Of a DNA stretch of 64,000 nucleotides, positions 10,977 to 23,773 are shown piece after piece (position 1 is the stretch's first letter; each line of letters opens with the position of its first letter). The notes under the pieces were generated by a model, which worked only from the letters and a program-made list of their open reading frames with translations, made no database searches and was not told the DNA's origin. The stretch comes from Chloranthus sessilifolius (Eukaryota > Streptophyta > Magnoliopsida > Chloranthales > Chloranthaceae): assembly GCA_021018995.1 (NCBI GenBank), contig CM037585.1, positions 85,412,646-85,476,645 on the forward strand, in the 5' to 3' direction. The translations under genes and the position numbers were made by a program.

Positions 10977-13005
10977 TGTTATTCACTGAAAAGTACCACT
11001 TTTCACCTCTTAACCCAGCCTTTACTACACCTTGAAGCTGACTAATAACTCTTTGTTTAGCTTATTTTACAGTTAGTAATAATTTGTACAGCTTAATACA
11101 AAGTCCATGCCTTTGGTGCCAAAAACAGAGAGAATTTAAGTCAAGGATGACTGTTGAGCCAAAGAATGATGGAACACTATGGTGGTACACACCATGGTGA
11201 TAATTTTGCATGTCATGATGGACCAAGGAAGTTTAGCAGATGAGAGAAGTATGGATGTTAATGGAGAAGGCTGCAACAACAACATAAGCTTTGCAGTAGA
11301 GGAGCTGAGGTGTTATCTCGCACAGTAGAAATGCTACCTCGTGCTATTCAAATCTACAGCAAAGCCAGCTCACACAGCTCTCGCACAGCTCACTGAAGAG
11401 GAGATTCAGAAACCCTTCTCATGAAGTTCTCACGAAGTCAGGGCAATTCACTCTCAATTCACGTCGCGAAGCTCTCACGGAGTCCATGGTAGAAAAGCCT
11501 AAGAAATGCCATGCGAAAAGTTCTCGCACACCTCATTTAGATATAAGGCTCCAACCGCTCGCGTAGCTTTCGCGTAGCTTTGGAACAGAGAGATGCCCAG
11601 AAAAGCTCTCGCGCACTACAGTGTCAAAGCCAGCCACGCGAAGTGACAAATCTATCCTAGCAAACAACCGCGCGGGAACTTAGGGCTTATCCACACGAGG
11701 TGCAGAATTCAATGATTCATCCACGCGATAGAAAGTACCTGAAGCTCCACTACGTGAGCAAAGCCAAAGCGTGCAAATTCTACCTCGTGAAAACATTACA
11801 GTGCAGAGCAGCTCCACGACAATTCAAAGTCCATTGCGCAAGCAAGGAGCTTTCCAAGCCAAATTCTACCTCGCGAGCACTCTGCAAATCGCGTGAATGA
11901 ATTAATGAGCCAAAGCCAACCCCGTGAAGCTCGGGCTCTCCACTTCTCATTCTTTACTCAGGGACCTTTTGGGGATCTCCCTAGGTCCAGGGCACACATC
12001 CCGAGGCCCTGATCTTGATGCACACATCCCAAGGCATCCAAGGGTTGTAACCAATCCACGTCTGCTAGAAAATTTGGGTTTAATCTTCTTTTGGCCAAGA
12101 CATTAGTGACAGACTATATAAGCTGTAAATTAAACTTAGAAAAATATCTCTCCTTCAACCTCAATCAACTAGAGCTCTAGTAGATTAGGGTTAGGGTTTG
12201 ATCATCTTCTTTTTCTATTTTTTCTTCTTCCTTTGTCCATCACTTGCTGGCTATGACCTCTGTAAGCAATTAGGCTTAGTTTTATTTAGAGTTTGTAATG
12301 GGTCTTGTAACCTTTGAGATTTTGTGAGAGCTATTGTGCACAATGCCTTGAGAAATTTCATTGTAAGTATTATTTGATCAATGAAATTTGTATTTTAAAT
12401 GCTTATTCAATCTATTATTTTCTTATTTGTTCATAGTTTTGTTCAATCTATGCCATACATTTACGACTTGAGCTGATTTGAAAATCCCATGGAAGCTTGA
12501 GCTTGTAGCCCTGTAACCATGATGGCAGCAACAATTTTCATGTTCCAACTCAGTCCCCTGTGGTGTGGATAACCTCTATGGATAGCTTGTGACCATTTAA
12601 GTGGATAGACTATAGCCCTAGGGTGATTCCAAGCCACAGATGTGAGAGGTATTCTTTTCCTCTGCACTTGAGCTTGTAGCCTTATGAGAGGTTGTTGCAG
12701 GAAAAAGCTCTCCTCTGTTTTACTTGACCAACATCAGATGTTAGATCTGATTTCTCTTAGAGATTTTAGATTTGTGAGCTGAGTCATTGCAAGCCTTTTG
12801 TAGCAATGACCAGCTGCATTTAAAGATCCTAAATAGCTTTTGAACTACTGTGGTTTCCATTGGTTTTTCAAGAACTATTTGCTCTCATGGATGCCTGTGC
12901 TTGTAACCTGGCAAACATTGTGTCTATAGTGATTTTAATATTCTAATTTGATCCATTAGGTGGAGGACATATATTGGATAATTTGTGACCAATTAAGTGG
13001 ACAAG
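10977..13005 (+). repeat. Partial 3' LTR of element B
   Basis: Begins TGTTATTCACTGAAAAGTACCAC, cognate to the start of the element A LTR (13006). It follows the A LTR in order but is a diverged subfamily. It carries a CG-rich word cluster (11320-11930) and a TATA box at about 12110-12118. It stops at 13005 where the LTR of element A begins; the part that should correspond to about 15010-15538 is not present here. Confidence 0.75.
11320..11930 (+). repeat. CG-rich word cluster in LTR B
   Basis: Repeated words of the form CTCGCRCAG, CTCGCGAAG and CCACGCGA spaced roughly every 15-30 bases. The same kind of cluster occurs in the LTRs of A (13188-13860, 28950-29620) and in the reverse LTR (about 1240-1700). 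It lies upstream of the LTR TATA box. Confidence 0.65.
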
Positions 13006-13187
13006 TGTTAAGACCTGAAAAGTACCGCTTTTCACCCCTTAACTTAACCTTTGATTAGACCCATAGCCACCTAATAAGTCCTTGTTAAGTGTTTTATGTA
13101 GGTAGTACCCAGCAGTGAAATAAGGCCAGGAATCCTGCTAAAAAGCCTGTTTTGGCACTAGAAGTCCCTTAGAAGGATGAAGTCTGA

Positions 13188-13860
13188 ATCCAGACCTGAA
13201 AATGAGCCTCGCGCAGTCCAGCTGAGCTTCCCAAGACTCTACAACAACTTCTCGTGCAGATGATTGACTGAACAGCTTCAGAAACATAAACTCGCGCAGC
13301 TCTCACAAAACTCAAGAATAGAACACCTCGCACAATCTCGCACAATTCAAAGCAGACTTCTCTCAACCGCGTGCAGTTCACTCAGAACGGCTGAGAAGAG
13401 AGAGCTTCAGAAGACTCCTCGCGCAGCTGTCGCGTAGTCACCGCGGGATGCAATTATCAGAAGAGAACTCCTCACGCAGTTCTCACGCCATTTAAGAAGA
13501 AAGCGTCCTTGCGAAGGCAAAGCCACCCTCGCAAAGATCAGTTAAGGCATGGAACCTCGAGCAGTTCAAAACTCATCAAAGCCTCGCGAGGTAACTTGCG
13601 AAGCCCAGTGAAGATAAGTGCTCGCGAAGTTCTCACGCTATTCAAATCTATCTTCGTGAAGATCAACCTCGCGACTGCTTAAGCTCCAACCCCACGACAT
13701 CTGAGGCTCTGATGTCCACTCAACCTCGCGACTTCCTGAAGAGCAAACCAAGCCAACCTCGCGAAGGCTGAAGCTTCAATTTCAAATCATCCTAGCGAAG
13801 AATAAAACTACCACACGACAAGTCTGGGAAACAATGCCTACCTAGAGAAGCTCTGAACCT
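13188..13860 (+). repeat. CTCGCGCAG word cluster in LTR A
   Basis: More than twenty short words of the type CTCGCGCAG, CTCGCGAAG or CCTCGCGAC and their near variants, irregularly spaced. It lies upstream of the TATA box and is repeated in the 3' LTR at 28950-29620. Many LTR-to-LTR differences fall in the CG steps of these words. Confidence 0.75.
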
Positions 13861-14034
13861 CAAACTTCCATCTCTTCAGCTGAGGACTTTCTAGGAATTT
13901 CTAGCGATTAGGGCACGCACTCCCACACTCAAATCTTCGTGCACGAGCCCCAAGGCATCAGAGGATCACTATTCGGCCACATGGCATCGTTAAAATTAGG
14001 GTTTCCTAACCCTAATGCGCCGCCACACAACTGC

Positions 14035-14042
14035 TATAAATA
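14035..14042 (+). promoter_or_regulatory. TATA box of LTR A
   Basis: TATAAATA, conserved at 29798-29805 in the 3' LTR, and preceded by a CCACAC-type stretch and paired telo-box-like words (TTAGGGTTTCCTAACCCTAA). The presumed start of element RNA is about 30 bases downstream. Confidence 0.65.
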
Positions 14043-15544
14043 CCCACACTTAGCTTAGGTTTGGGAGCTTAGACTTTCTTTTCTTTCTACATCCTGGAAT
14101 AGCTAGGAACCCATCTCATTTCTGGGAGACCTGATCTGAGATCGTTTAGTTTTTCTTTTTATAGTTGTAAGTAGTTTTCTTTTTCTTTTTCCTTCTCTCC
14201 ATAGTCCAGCACTTGCTAGCTATGTCTTTGTATGTATTTTGAACTAGATTAATGGAAGTTCTGTAATAGGATCTGTACTTTGTGGGATTTATGTTTGTGT
14301 GTGAGATGCTCTGTGCAAGGCTGCTACCTTGTGATCCGCCATTGCTTTGGCTGTGTTTCAAAGCAATGGAAGACTGATTCTAAGGGCCACTCAGATCCAA
14401 GTGACCTGTGTGTCTAGGCTATCATGGTCCTATATAGCCTTAGCCCCACCACAGGACCCACTAGATCTGAAATCCCCATGGGAGCTTGAGCTGGTAGCCT
14501 TGTGACCATGGTGGTAGCAGCGATATTCTTATTTTATCTTGGGCTCCGTGAGGAGGATAACCTCTGGGATAGTCTGTGACCATTTAAGTGGACAGATTAT
14601 AGCCTTAAGGTGATTCTAATCCACCGATCCAAGATGGATCCTTCTTCTTTATACCTGAGCTTATAGAAGCCTGGTGGGAGATTGTACAGAGGCAGACTCC
14701 CCTATATTTGTATAGATTCGCCATCAGAAGTTGGATCTGATCTGGTTATAGAGATTGTAGGCTGGTGACTGGACCATTGTAGCCTCACTCAAGCAATGGA
14801 CAGCTAGATCGAAGGTTGTACTCAATCTCTTGCTGGTTCTATGTGTCTGGGCTATCATGGTCTTATACAGACTTAGCCCCACATATAGAGCTTTAGAGGT
14901 TGAGTTTCCCTATAGATTCTTAAGCTGATAGCCTGGATGAAATAGTGCCTGCAATGATTTACTGGTTATGTTTTGATCCATCCCTGGATAGTGGTTCCCC
15001 TATGGGATAATCTGTGACCATTTGAGTGGACAGGTTATAACCTTAAGGGTAGAATCATGGCAGAGTGATGGGTTAGATCCTTTCTCCTCAGTGATGATAA
15101 TGTAGCCACTGGACAGGATTTTTATAACATCAGATCTGAATCTGAGTTACAAAACTCCTCTGATCTGGGTTCAATAACATACTTCTCACCCTTTTATAAT
15201 TATTTTCTACACTCCATCCATCCTCTCAACCCTTTCTGTAGTTTAGACATTAGAATACTTAGAATAAGTGACCTTAAACTCCCCTCCTTTTAGGACTGCG
15301 AGATCTGTAGTCAGATCTGGAGGGAATACTAGAGATGGCTCCTTTGGAGCTATAGATCACCTTTCCCTGTGGGACAAACTCTTACTTATCAAAACTTGCT
15401 ACAATGGACCCTGTATCTTGTAGGTCTAGGATTTCTTAGTTGTGCTGATTCCATCTCCTGTTTTACTCTTTCTTTGATTTTCAAATAACTTTCACCACCA
15501 ACCAATAAAGTAAGCACACACTCAGAAATCCGCCAACAAGTTTT

Positions 15545-15561
15545 TGGCGCCGTTGCCGGGG
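15545..15561 (+). other. Primer-binding site, tRNA-Asp type (element A)
   Basis: TGGCGCCGTTGCCGGGG, six bases after the LTR end, is the complement of the 3' end of plant tRNA-Asp. This primer is typical of the Athila group and fixes the 5' LTR boundary. Confidence 0.9.
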
Positions 15562-15859
15562 AAAGATGATCTATTAGTAGACCCTTAGTGTTTATATTAT
15601 TAGTATTCTTTTCACATGTGAATAATTGATACTGCTGACATAATTTTGAATCTTTCTTGCAGATCTAGACAAAGAATAATGAAGGATGTGACGCATTTGG
15701 AGCTTAGCTACCTCTGTTTGCAAACTCTCTGACTTTTAAAACTCTGTCTATCTTTCTTAAAAAATTTTCTAGCAGTATCTAGGATAGTTTAAATGTATTC
15801 TTTGAATAGCTGTAAACTAGTTAGATAAATTTGTTGGTGTATAATTATTCTTTTGCAAT

Positions 15860-17443
15860 GTGCCTGCAAGAAGCTTTCCTTGCTGTTGGTGTGCTTGTAT
15901 GCTAGGGAGGAGATCCCTCAGCCCTTCTTTAGAGCCTCTTAGCCCTGAGTTAGAAAGGGGAAGGAGACTTAGGAGAGACAGGCACACCACAGGAGAGCCC
16001 CCAAGTGAATCTGTGAAAGCAATTATGGGTGAAGAACAACCCAGAACCCTCCCTCAAGGAGTTGAATGCTCCGGATGACTATAACTCCCCTTTTAGCAGT
16101 CAATTCCTTGATGTTCAGGGGAACTATGAGATAAAAACTTCAATCATCCAGATGCTGCCAGCTTTCCATGGGCTTAGCAAAGAGGACCCTTGCAAGCATA
16201 TTGACCAGTTCTTGGCCTTGTGCACTACTTTTAATATCACTGGTTTGGGACTTGAGGCTACTAGGCTCAGACTCTTTCCCTTCTCTCTGAAGGATAGGGC
16301 TAGTACCTGGCTGACCACTCTTCCCAACAATAGCATTGCTTCATGGAAAGACCTGCAGACCAAGTTCCTAACCAAGTTCTTCCCTGAGACCAAAACTAGC
16401 CAGTTGAGGAAAGAGATTTTTACGTTTGCTCAATCCCCAACTGAGGATTTTAACCAGTCCTGGGATAGGTTTAAAGAGATGCTCAACAATGCCCCCACCA
16501 CAAGATCCCTGAGTGGCAGCTTGTACAAAGCTTCTATAATGGGATTGATTAGAAAAATAGTGACATGGTTGATGCCTCTTGTGGTGGATCCTACATTCAC
16601 AAGACTGTTGAGGAGGCATGGGAATTGTTTGAGGTGATTAGTGAGAATGCTTTTCAAAAGCCATCCCTGGCAAGAACTAGTCAGGAATCTTAGTCAAAGG
16701 TGGGGCCTGCTGCTGGGTCAAAAGGAAAAGTTTATGAGGTGTCTGGGAACAATGACCTGCAGCTGCAGATGGCAAACCTCTCTATGAAGTTTGACAAATT
16801 ATTGACTGTGATGTAACCCAGAAGGGCTGCTCATGTGGCGGAGGCATGCCTGATATGCCAGTCCCCACAACACACAATGGAGGAATGTCCATCTGCAGGG
16901 CAATTTCCTGAATTAGTTTTAGAACATGCTGCTGCTGCTCAATCTTATGGCCAGCAACAATCTGGGGGCTACAATAGGCAGCCATATGGATACCAGCACC
17001 AAAATGCTGGTTACCAATAGAGAGACCACCCAAATCTGAGGTGGAGGCAAGACAACTACATGCAGCCCCAGCAGATGTTGGCCTTACCAGAAAGGCCACA
17101 ACAGCAGTTCAATCAAGTGAATGCCCCTAGGTCTACCTTCCAGCACCATCAGCAGCCCCATCAGCAGTAAAATCAGTTGGTCTTACCCCCTTCTCAACCT
17201 AGAAATACTTCTTTCGAGGACCAGGTCTTGACCTCACTGCAAAACCTGGGTTCCTTGGCTCAGACTGTGAACTATCATGGTCAGAGCATCAAGAAGATGG
17301 AAGAACAGATTGGACAACTAGCGAACACCTTAGCCAAAAGAGAAGAGGGAAGGTTGCCCAGTCAACCAGTGATTAATCCCAAGGGCCAATTTTTGATTGG
17401 TGAAGGATCCTCAGACCCTGAAGGGGATCTTTCATTGAATTGA
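15860..17443 (+). pseudogene. gag: gag region of element A (Athila type)
   Basis: Gag forms the element's RNA-binding particle in living relatives. The N-terminal charged segment (about 15900-16050) precedes a capsid-type core at 16080-16640 with the Athila patterns MLPAFHGLSKEDPCKHIDQF, LRLFPFSLKDRASTWL and FLTKFFPETK. A zinc knuckle of the form C-x2-C-x4-H-x4-C lies at about 16850-16895. A Gln/Gly/Tyr-rich stretch follows to about 17170. The C-terminal helix with IKKMEEQIGQLANTLAKRE and LPSQPVINPKG (about 17280-17390) is the usual Athila Gag end, normally followed directly by protease; here non-coding sequence follows instead. A few breaks; fossil. Confidence 0.85.
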
Positions 17444-17449
17444 TGATAA

Positions 17450-18250
17450 GAACTGTGCACCTTTGTATAATATGTACTTTATAGTTTAGAAGAATTTGTA
17501 GCGATCTTGTTGGAATCTGAGTTTAGTGCTTTATGCCTACTTTTATTCCTGTTCCCCTTGTTTGCTAATTTCAAGTGATTGAATTATAATGGTAGTATTT
17601 GAATGCTTTTCATGATGTGTGAATTTAATGCTTTGAGAGTATGGGAATTTGTGAATGCCTTATAATGCTTATGGGTGTCCCTGAAAGAGAGTCTGTGAGA
17701 GAATCCACCCACAAAGTCAGGCTCAAAAAGCTGACTAGTGGGTGAGTGAATTCTAACTTGGTTAAGCCATCGCGGGGTTCTGAATAATGGGTTTGGTCCC
17801 CTCTTGCGCAGTTCATAAAGAACTACTTTGTTTTTTGTCATGAAGCCAGATATAACTGGGTGGGCTGCCTCGCGCAGTTTAAATGAACATCTAATCTCGC
17901 GACCCATTCATGCCCACCCAGCGAGCGGATATTTTCAAAGCGCACCGAGCCTTGCGATATTTAAATCCCACCCTGCACTGCTTTTCTTTACTACTTTCTC
18001 TTTCCTCTTCTGCCAGCGAAACCCTAGCTCCCATTCCTCTCAATCTCTCTCTCCGACTTCCTCGCTCTACGCTTTATTGCTCACTTTGAAATTTTGGATT
18101 TTTCTTAAAGCTTTCATCAACAGTTGCCCGCTAAGAGCTCTTGAGATCCACTGTCAGTCCAAATTGAATAGAACCCTAACTTTTAGGGTTAGACTCACTC
18201 TTGATCTTTCCTTTCAAAATTTCAATGCACACTCACCAAGAAGAATCTTG
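17450..18250 (+). promoter_or_regulatory. Promoter-like segment upstream of the env-like region (element A)
   Basis: Between gag and the env-like region there is no pol. Instead there is AT-rich sequence, then words like those of the LTR cluster (CTTGCGCAGTTC, CCTCGCGCAGTTT, TCTCGCGACC, about 17800-17910), then a TATA-like ATATTTAAATCC at 17958-17969, a CT-rich leader with AAACCCTAG at about 18019, and an ATGGCTCC start at 18251. This order resembles a plant promoter and 5' UTR, so the env-like region may have had its own transcript. That is inference from composition; no start site is known. Confidence 0.45.
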
Positions 18251-21200
18251 ATGGCTCCTAAAAGTGCACTGAAGAGAGCCAGGACCGTGCCACCGTGGAG
18301 CCCGCCCCTAAGAAAGCCAAGTCCTCACGACACAACAAAAGGGAAGGAGGTGATTCCCGAGGTGCAAAAGCACCTGATTACTCTACTCCCTCTGAGCTCC
18401 TCATTTCCATTCCCTTAGAACCTGAAGCCATTTTTGATATATCGTTCTTTGAATCTGAGCCGTTGTCAGCTCCTGCCATTGAGTTCTTGCGCAAGGTTGG
18501 TTTGTTCCCCTTGATGCAAATGATTCCTGCACTAGCCTATCCTAGGTTAGTGTAACTCTTTTACCAACACCTTAGGGTCAGACCAGACACACATGGGCAG
18601 CCTGGCCTCCTTGTGTTAGTTGACAATTTTGAGATGCTGCTAAACCCAGCGTTGATTGCTGAAGTCATGGGCATCCCTGCCATTTTTGATCCCAACTGCG
18701 GTTATGGTGCCCCTGTGAGTGCCCCTCTCGATACCATTGCCCAGGCCATTACCAGAGGCTTGAAAGCCACAGAGGACTCCATCAGAAGAAGAGATTTGGA
18801 TCCCAAGCTGCTGTTCATCGATCAAGTGCTAAGGAAGAATATCTACTGCTCCGGCCATTAGCAAGAAAGGACACCAATTGTTGATGCTCTCTATTCCTTC
18901 TCTTTGGGCCACAGATTTAATGCTGCATGGTTGATTTTTGAGGCCATGAAAGATATGATGGTGAAGCTTGGGCTGCAAAAGAAGGTCCACACTCTCCTCT
19001 ACGGAAGACTCATCACCAAATTACTTCTGAAGGGAGGATACAAGATACCAGTGGGGGAATTATCTGCTGACCTCACTCTCACCACTTTTGCTAAAAGACA
19101 ATGGGGGATCAGCAGAAGTCTAATGGATCCCCAGAAGAAGAAGAAGAAGGCTGAAGCTCAGAATGTTTCCGAGCAGGGAGAGGGAGCTGCTGTGGCAAAG
19201 GCCACCCCTGCCCCCAAAAAGAAGGCTAAAGCCCCTGCCCCAAAGAAGGTGGCATGAGCTCACACCGCTTCTCTGACAATCCCTCCATCCACCACACTTG
19301 CCTCTCCACTAATTTCTTCACCTATTCCATCTCTCCCTTTCCCTCTCTTATCTCCCTTTTCCATTCCACCCCCCACTGGGATTCGTTCCTGGGTGGAAAG
19401 TGTTGAACCCCATGACAACACTCCCCCTTCACCCACCTTACCTCAATACACAGCCTCAGACACATCCTCGACCTCAACCCTGACAGCCCTCCCTTGATAA
19501 CATACCTTAAAAAGAAAACTTCTCACACTACCCCTGCCTTATCTTTACTCACTTCCACCTCCACTGTCCTTCCCACAGGCACACCCCATATTGACCAACC
19601 CCTAGTCCAACCCCTTCGAACTACATCTTCCCTCCATGATCCTGACTTTAACCTAGCCACCACTTCAGGGTATCAGGCCTTCATGACTACCTTGCTTGAT
19701 ACCTTGCCCACCCATGACGTCTCTCTCCCAGATTCACCACTCCCTTCACCACATCACTCCCCAGCCCTTTCACCTTCTCCCCCTACCACTTTCCATTATG
19801 CCCCCACTTCCCCTTTCCAACCTGTTCCCTCCTATCCTCATACTCCACCCCAACCAACCTTAGATACCCTTACCCATATCCTTTCCCTCATACATGACAT
19901 CCAAACCCAACTCTCCAACACTACACAGACCCAAGCTCAAATATAAACAGACATCACCAACATACAATCCACCCTTCAAACATTAACAAACCCAATCATC
20001 CCTACACAACCTCCTACCACTCCATTGACCCCACCCCCTTCCACCTCTGACCCCACAGTTCCAATAGACCTCACCCACATTGACTTACCTACACCCTTCA
20101 CCCGACAAGTCACCATACCCTACCACTCCTTCCCCTCTCTACCTACCCTACCCCCTCTAATATTACCTCCACCTCAATTTACCAACACTTCTACCCAAAC
20201 TGACCCTATTCCCTTCCCTTCCACCTTTCCCATTCAACCCCACTTATTTGCAACCCCATCCCTTCCATTTTAACCCTTCACCATTCCATTCCTCCCTTAC
20301 CCAGACCCACCCACATCCACCGCCTTCCTTCATTTCACTTTCCACCCATACCTTCCATTCCCCCTCTTCTCCCACCCCTCCTTAATTCACTGACCATTCA
20401 ACACAGACTACCCCAGCCACTTCCACCCCTTCTCTTGACTTCATCCTTACACCACCCACTCTTCCCCCCCAGGATCAATCCCCTTCTACTTCTTCCACTC
20501 CATTTCTACCCATCTTACCCAGTCACTCCTATTACACCCCCCTACTTCACCCTCCTCCATGCCATGAGGGACAATCCCTATATCAAGAGGGATGTTCTCA
20601 ATGGCATGGCCTAACTCCGCCAAGCCATCGAATACCCCTTGCTGCAGAAACTTAGTGACTTGAAGCTTGCTCACCGCGAGCAGTTGAGAGATATTTCAAA
20701 AGAGTGGGAGGCAATTTTGGAGACCCTAAATGCCAACAAGGTTGTGGCAACGTATTACAGAATGACTGCTGAGATTGAAAAAGCCAATGCAGAAAGGGCA
20801 AAAAAGCACAACCGATTATTAGAGAAAAAATTGAACAATGCTCAAGAGATCAACCGAATCAGTAAGGAGCTTGCAGATACCAATCTCTTGTGGGCTAACA
20901 AGAAAATTGAAATCTTAGAACAGAGAGTTACCTTCCTAACCCATACAGGACACCCCTCTCGCCACAGCTCCCCCTGAGGCCCCATCTTCTTCCACACAAC
21001 CTAGCCCATCTTCTTCCACTGCCCCTACCCCAACACCTACACAACCTGTTCCCCCACCTCCCACAACCCCAACTCAGGTACCTCCTCCTGTTCCTCCTCC
21101 AATGCCTCATGCAGTTCCTACTGCAGTACCTACACAAATGATTGCTCCTGCTAAAGTCCCTACTGTAGCTCCTGCTCCTGTCTCAGTGCCTCCCCCTGTT

Positions 21201-22044
21201 CCCTCTCCTGCTCCCAAAAGAAAATGCACTCCTTCCAAGAAAACTCCCACTTCTAAAAGAGCCACTGCAACCCAAAAAGGTAAAAGGCCGGCCCCTCCAT
21301 CCCCACCTCCAAAGGTCACCAAAGCTTCTGCTCAGGATGATCCCCATGGTCGCCTACTTTCCAAAGAGGAATGCAGACAGGCTGCTGCTGCCCTTGGATC
21401 CCTCTGAGCTTTTTCCTTCTGACTCAGACTTTGATTCTGCCCCACCTAGGGATCCCAGTGCCCCCACTACTGCTGCTGTTCCTTCATCACGCCCTGCTGA
21501 ACAATCCTATCCTCAGCGAAGGAAGGTTGCTGCCAAGAGGACTACTCTCCCAAGTCGCTCTTTGAAAATTGGAAAAGACAAATCTGCCCAGTCTGAGGAG
21601 GCACCACCACTAAGCCAGCCCGTGATAGGGAAGAGCCCTGCCATTCCTGCAGTGAAAGTACAAGATCCATCTTCTGTGGCTCCCCCTAAACCAGTGAAAG
21701 GGAAAAGTCCTTTCCTGCCTCAAGAGAAAGCAAAAGCTAAATCCCTTGTTGTCCCTCCTGAGCCAGCACCAGCCCAATCCCCTCTTATTCCCCCTTCGGC
21801 CCAGCAAGGGCAAGCCTCCAAAGGTAAGGGCCCCAAAGGAAAATCTCCCACCAAACCCCCTGAGCCAACCACTGATAAATCTTCAGAGATCCCTCCTGAA
21901 CCAAAGAAGAGAAAAATGAGGGTCAGGGCTCCAACCATACCTAAAACGGCCGACCAAAGAAAGGCAGAGAGAGACCGAAGGAAGAAAGAGGAGGAGGCTT
22001 ACCTTCAAGAACATGACAAGAAAATGGGTTGGGACAAGTTTTGA
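18251..22044 (+). pseudogene. env-like coding region of element A
   Basis: Product of unknown function in the env position, broken in several places. First part (18251-19257): a domain with the patterns YPRLV and later LVDNFEMLLNPALIAEVMGIP, like the plant 'putative transposon protein' domain, ending in a Lys/Pro/Ala-rich stretch. Second part (about 19260-20480): Pro/Thr/Ser-rich, pyrimidine-rich low complexity. Third (20639-20975): charged helix, likely coiled coil. Fourth (21000-22044): Pro/Lys-rich tail ending in a very basic segment. The tail and coiled coil match element B (8335-9021). No signal peptide or clear membrane segment is seen, so a true envelope role is doubtful. Fossil. Confidence 0.7.
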
Positions 22045-23773
22045 GCCAGATTCTGACTAGATTGTCCATAGGATTTTATCTGTTTTCGCACTCTTTTTCT
22101 TCTGTTTTCTTGTAGTTTGTACACTTCTCATTTTTAATAAACTTTATTCTCTTATTATTACTATTTTGCTTTGTATGTTGTGTGTTTATTTCTTGTTCTC
22201 ATCTTCTATGTTGTAATAACTCTGCTGCACAGACACCTTTGAACCAATGAGGACACTGCTTCTCATAGGTTTGGGGGTGTGCCAGGCTGATCCTGCCAAT
22301 GGAATAGCTAACATAAGTGCAGCTGACTCATTTGAGCAATATGGAAATGGACCTCTGTTCACTTAGGAATCATGAAAATAAGAAGTTTAAAATTTTTGCA
22401 AACTTTTGACATTATAAACTTCTAATACTCCACATTTCCATGATAATATCACCAAGGAAACTCACTTGTATCAGCACTCAGTGAATCAGTAGAGAGAGAA
22501 AAAGGTGAGGACATACTTAAAAGTTCAAAGGAAGACCATAACCAGTGAGAATTGGGCCTATAAAATTTTTTTCCATCTTTTGAGGAGTAACCAAGGCAAT
22601 CCCTTCTAGTTCTAAAGACTGACTGAGTCACTGTGCTCACTAGAAGTTAGGTAAATCCAAGTTGAAACAACTGACAGTACTCATGAGACTGAGGAAAGGA
22701 TCAAGGCCTTCTCTTGGACAGTTTGAGCCTAATAAGACCAACCCTTAAGTAACTGCCCTTGTCCATACCCCCTTTGAGCTTTAAATCCTAAATTTCTTCA
22801 AAATACACCTGAGTACTTGAACCTGAACCTATGAACTTACTTCAGCCTACCCTCACTCTGAGAATTCAGAAGGTAAAGGAGAAAAAGTTGAAGATGGACT
22901 AGCTATGGTCAATAGTAGGTGAATGGAAAAGAAATACCTCAAATCTGGCAGTATGATAATTGGGAGCATGGTGGCATTTCTGAAAAGTAAAAATAAAAAA
23001 AAAATAAAATTAAAAATCAGAAAATTCCGCAAGAAGGAAACAAAAATAACAATGAAGAGAAGTAAGGGAGGAGTCAAGAGGAACTTTCATTGGAAAATCA
23101 AAATCAAGAAGAGAAACTAGTCACTTCAAATCTGAGAATCTCAAAGAAGATGAAAGGAGCTGAATTCAAGAAGGTGAAGTCATGAATCACCTCTGTCACC
23201 TACTGATTTCTCAATTTTGAACCCCTTCTCAACCCTCCATTCTTTCAACCCCACTCCATAAGCCACATTACGGCCCAGTTAAAAGCCCTTGTGATCCAAA
23301 AGTTGAGTGAGCTGTCATGTGAAGATAAAGAGTTATCCAATCTATGGTGAGGAACTGCCAATGATGTCAACACTTAAGAACTCTGCCTATGCTTATGCTT
23401 ACAGACCCATTTGGGGGATGTAACTGCTCTTGAGCCTGTGAGAGAGTGAACCCCTCAACAAAACCCTTATGAGAGTATGCCCTGCAAAGTTTTTGGGTCT
23501 GAACTTGAATGCATTATGTATGACCTTAACCTAATTTTTGACCTAAGGATAAGCTCAGTGCTGGCACACATTAGTGCAGTTTTCTGTGATTGTAAACTAA
23601 TTGGAAATGCTGTGCAATCATGAAGAGTTTATGCTATTTAAGTTACTGTGCAACCAATGAATTAAATTTCTTTTATGCTTAATGATGCAAGAGTAAACTA
23701 AGTCTGCCCCTTGATTGCTCATTGGATGATATTGCATTTTTGTTAACTGTTTCATTGAAGAAGTTTGTGGGTG
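22045..23773 (+). other. 3' non-coding region of element A, left part
   Basis: No supported gene. Collinear with 9022-10796 of element B in many blocks. A purine-rich, A-rich stretch at about 22985-23070 corresponds to 10015-10085 in B. It is interrupted at 23773 by element G and resumes at 28592. Confidence 0.75.
23769..23773 (+). repeat. Target-site duplication of element G, left copy
   Basis: GGGTG immediately before the TGTTGTC start of element G. The same five bases follow its other end at 28587-28591. Element B shows the unduplicated site (near 10790). Confidence 0.85.

Larger units (their letters stand above)
7784..13005 (+). mobile_element. Element B: 3' half of an Athila-type element
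   Basis: Parts: C-terminal part of an env-like coding region (7784-9021), long 3' non-coding region (9022-10962), polypurine tract (10963-10976) and a partial 3' LTR (10977-13005). The same order occurs in element A (20500-23773 and 28592-31301), and the two match over the non-coding region in many blocks, for example the passage following CTGCTGCACA at 9250 and 22222. There is no 5' LTR, gag or pol, so it is a fragment. Its left side is bounded by element D and its right side by the LTR of element A. Confidence 0.75.
13006..15538 (+). repeat. 5' LTR of element A
   Basis: TGTTAAG...CCAACA, 2,533 bp. Its partner at 28768-31301 aligns from end to end. A CG-rich word cluster fills 13188-13860, then paired TTAGGGTT/AACCCTAA words at about 13997-14015, then a TATA box at 14035-14042, which puts the presumed transcription start about 1.06 kb into the LTR. 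No coding region is supported. Confidence 0.9.

Noticed and set aside
15545-15561. tRNA-like sequences (also 3449-3460, 26646-26662, 51264-51274)
   Set aside because: They match only the last bases of tRNAs and sit right after LTR ends; they are primer-binding sites, not tRNA genes.
18251-22044. True retroviral-type envelope gene in element A
   Set aside because: Position fits, but there is no signal peptide, no membrane anchor and no cleavage-type region visible; the domain looks like a plant transposon-type protein.
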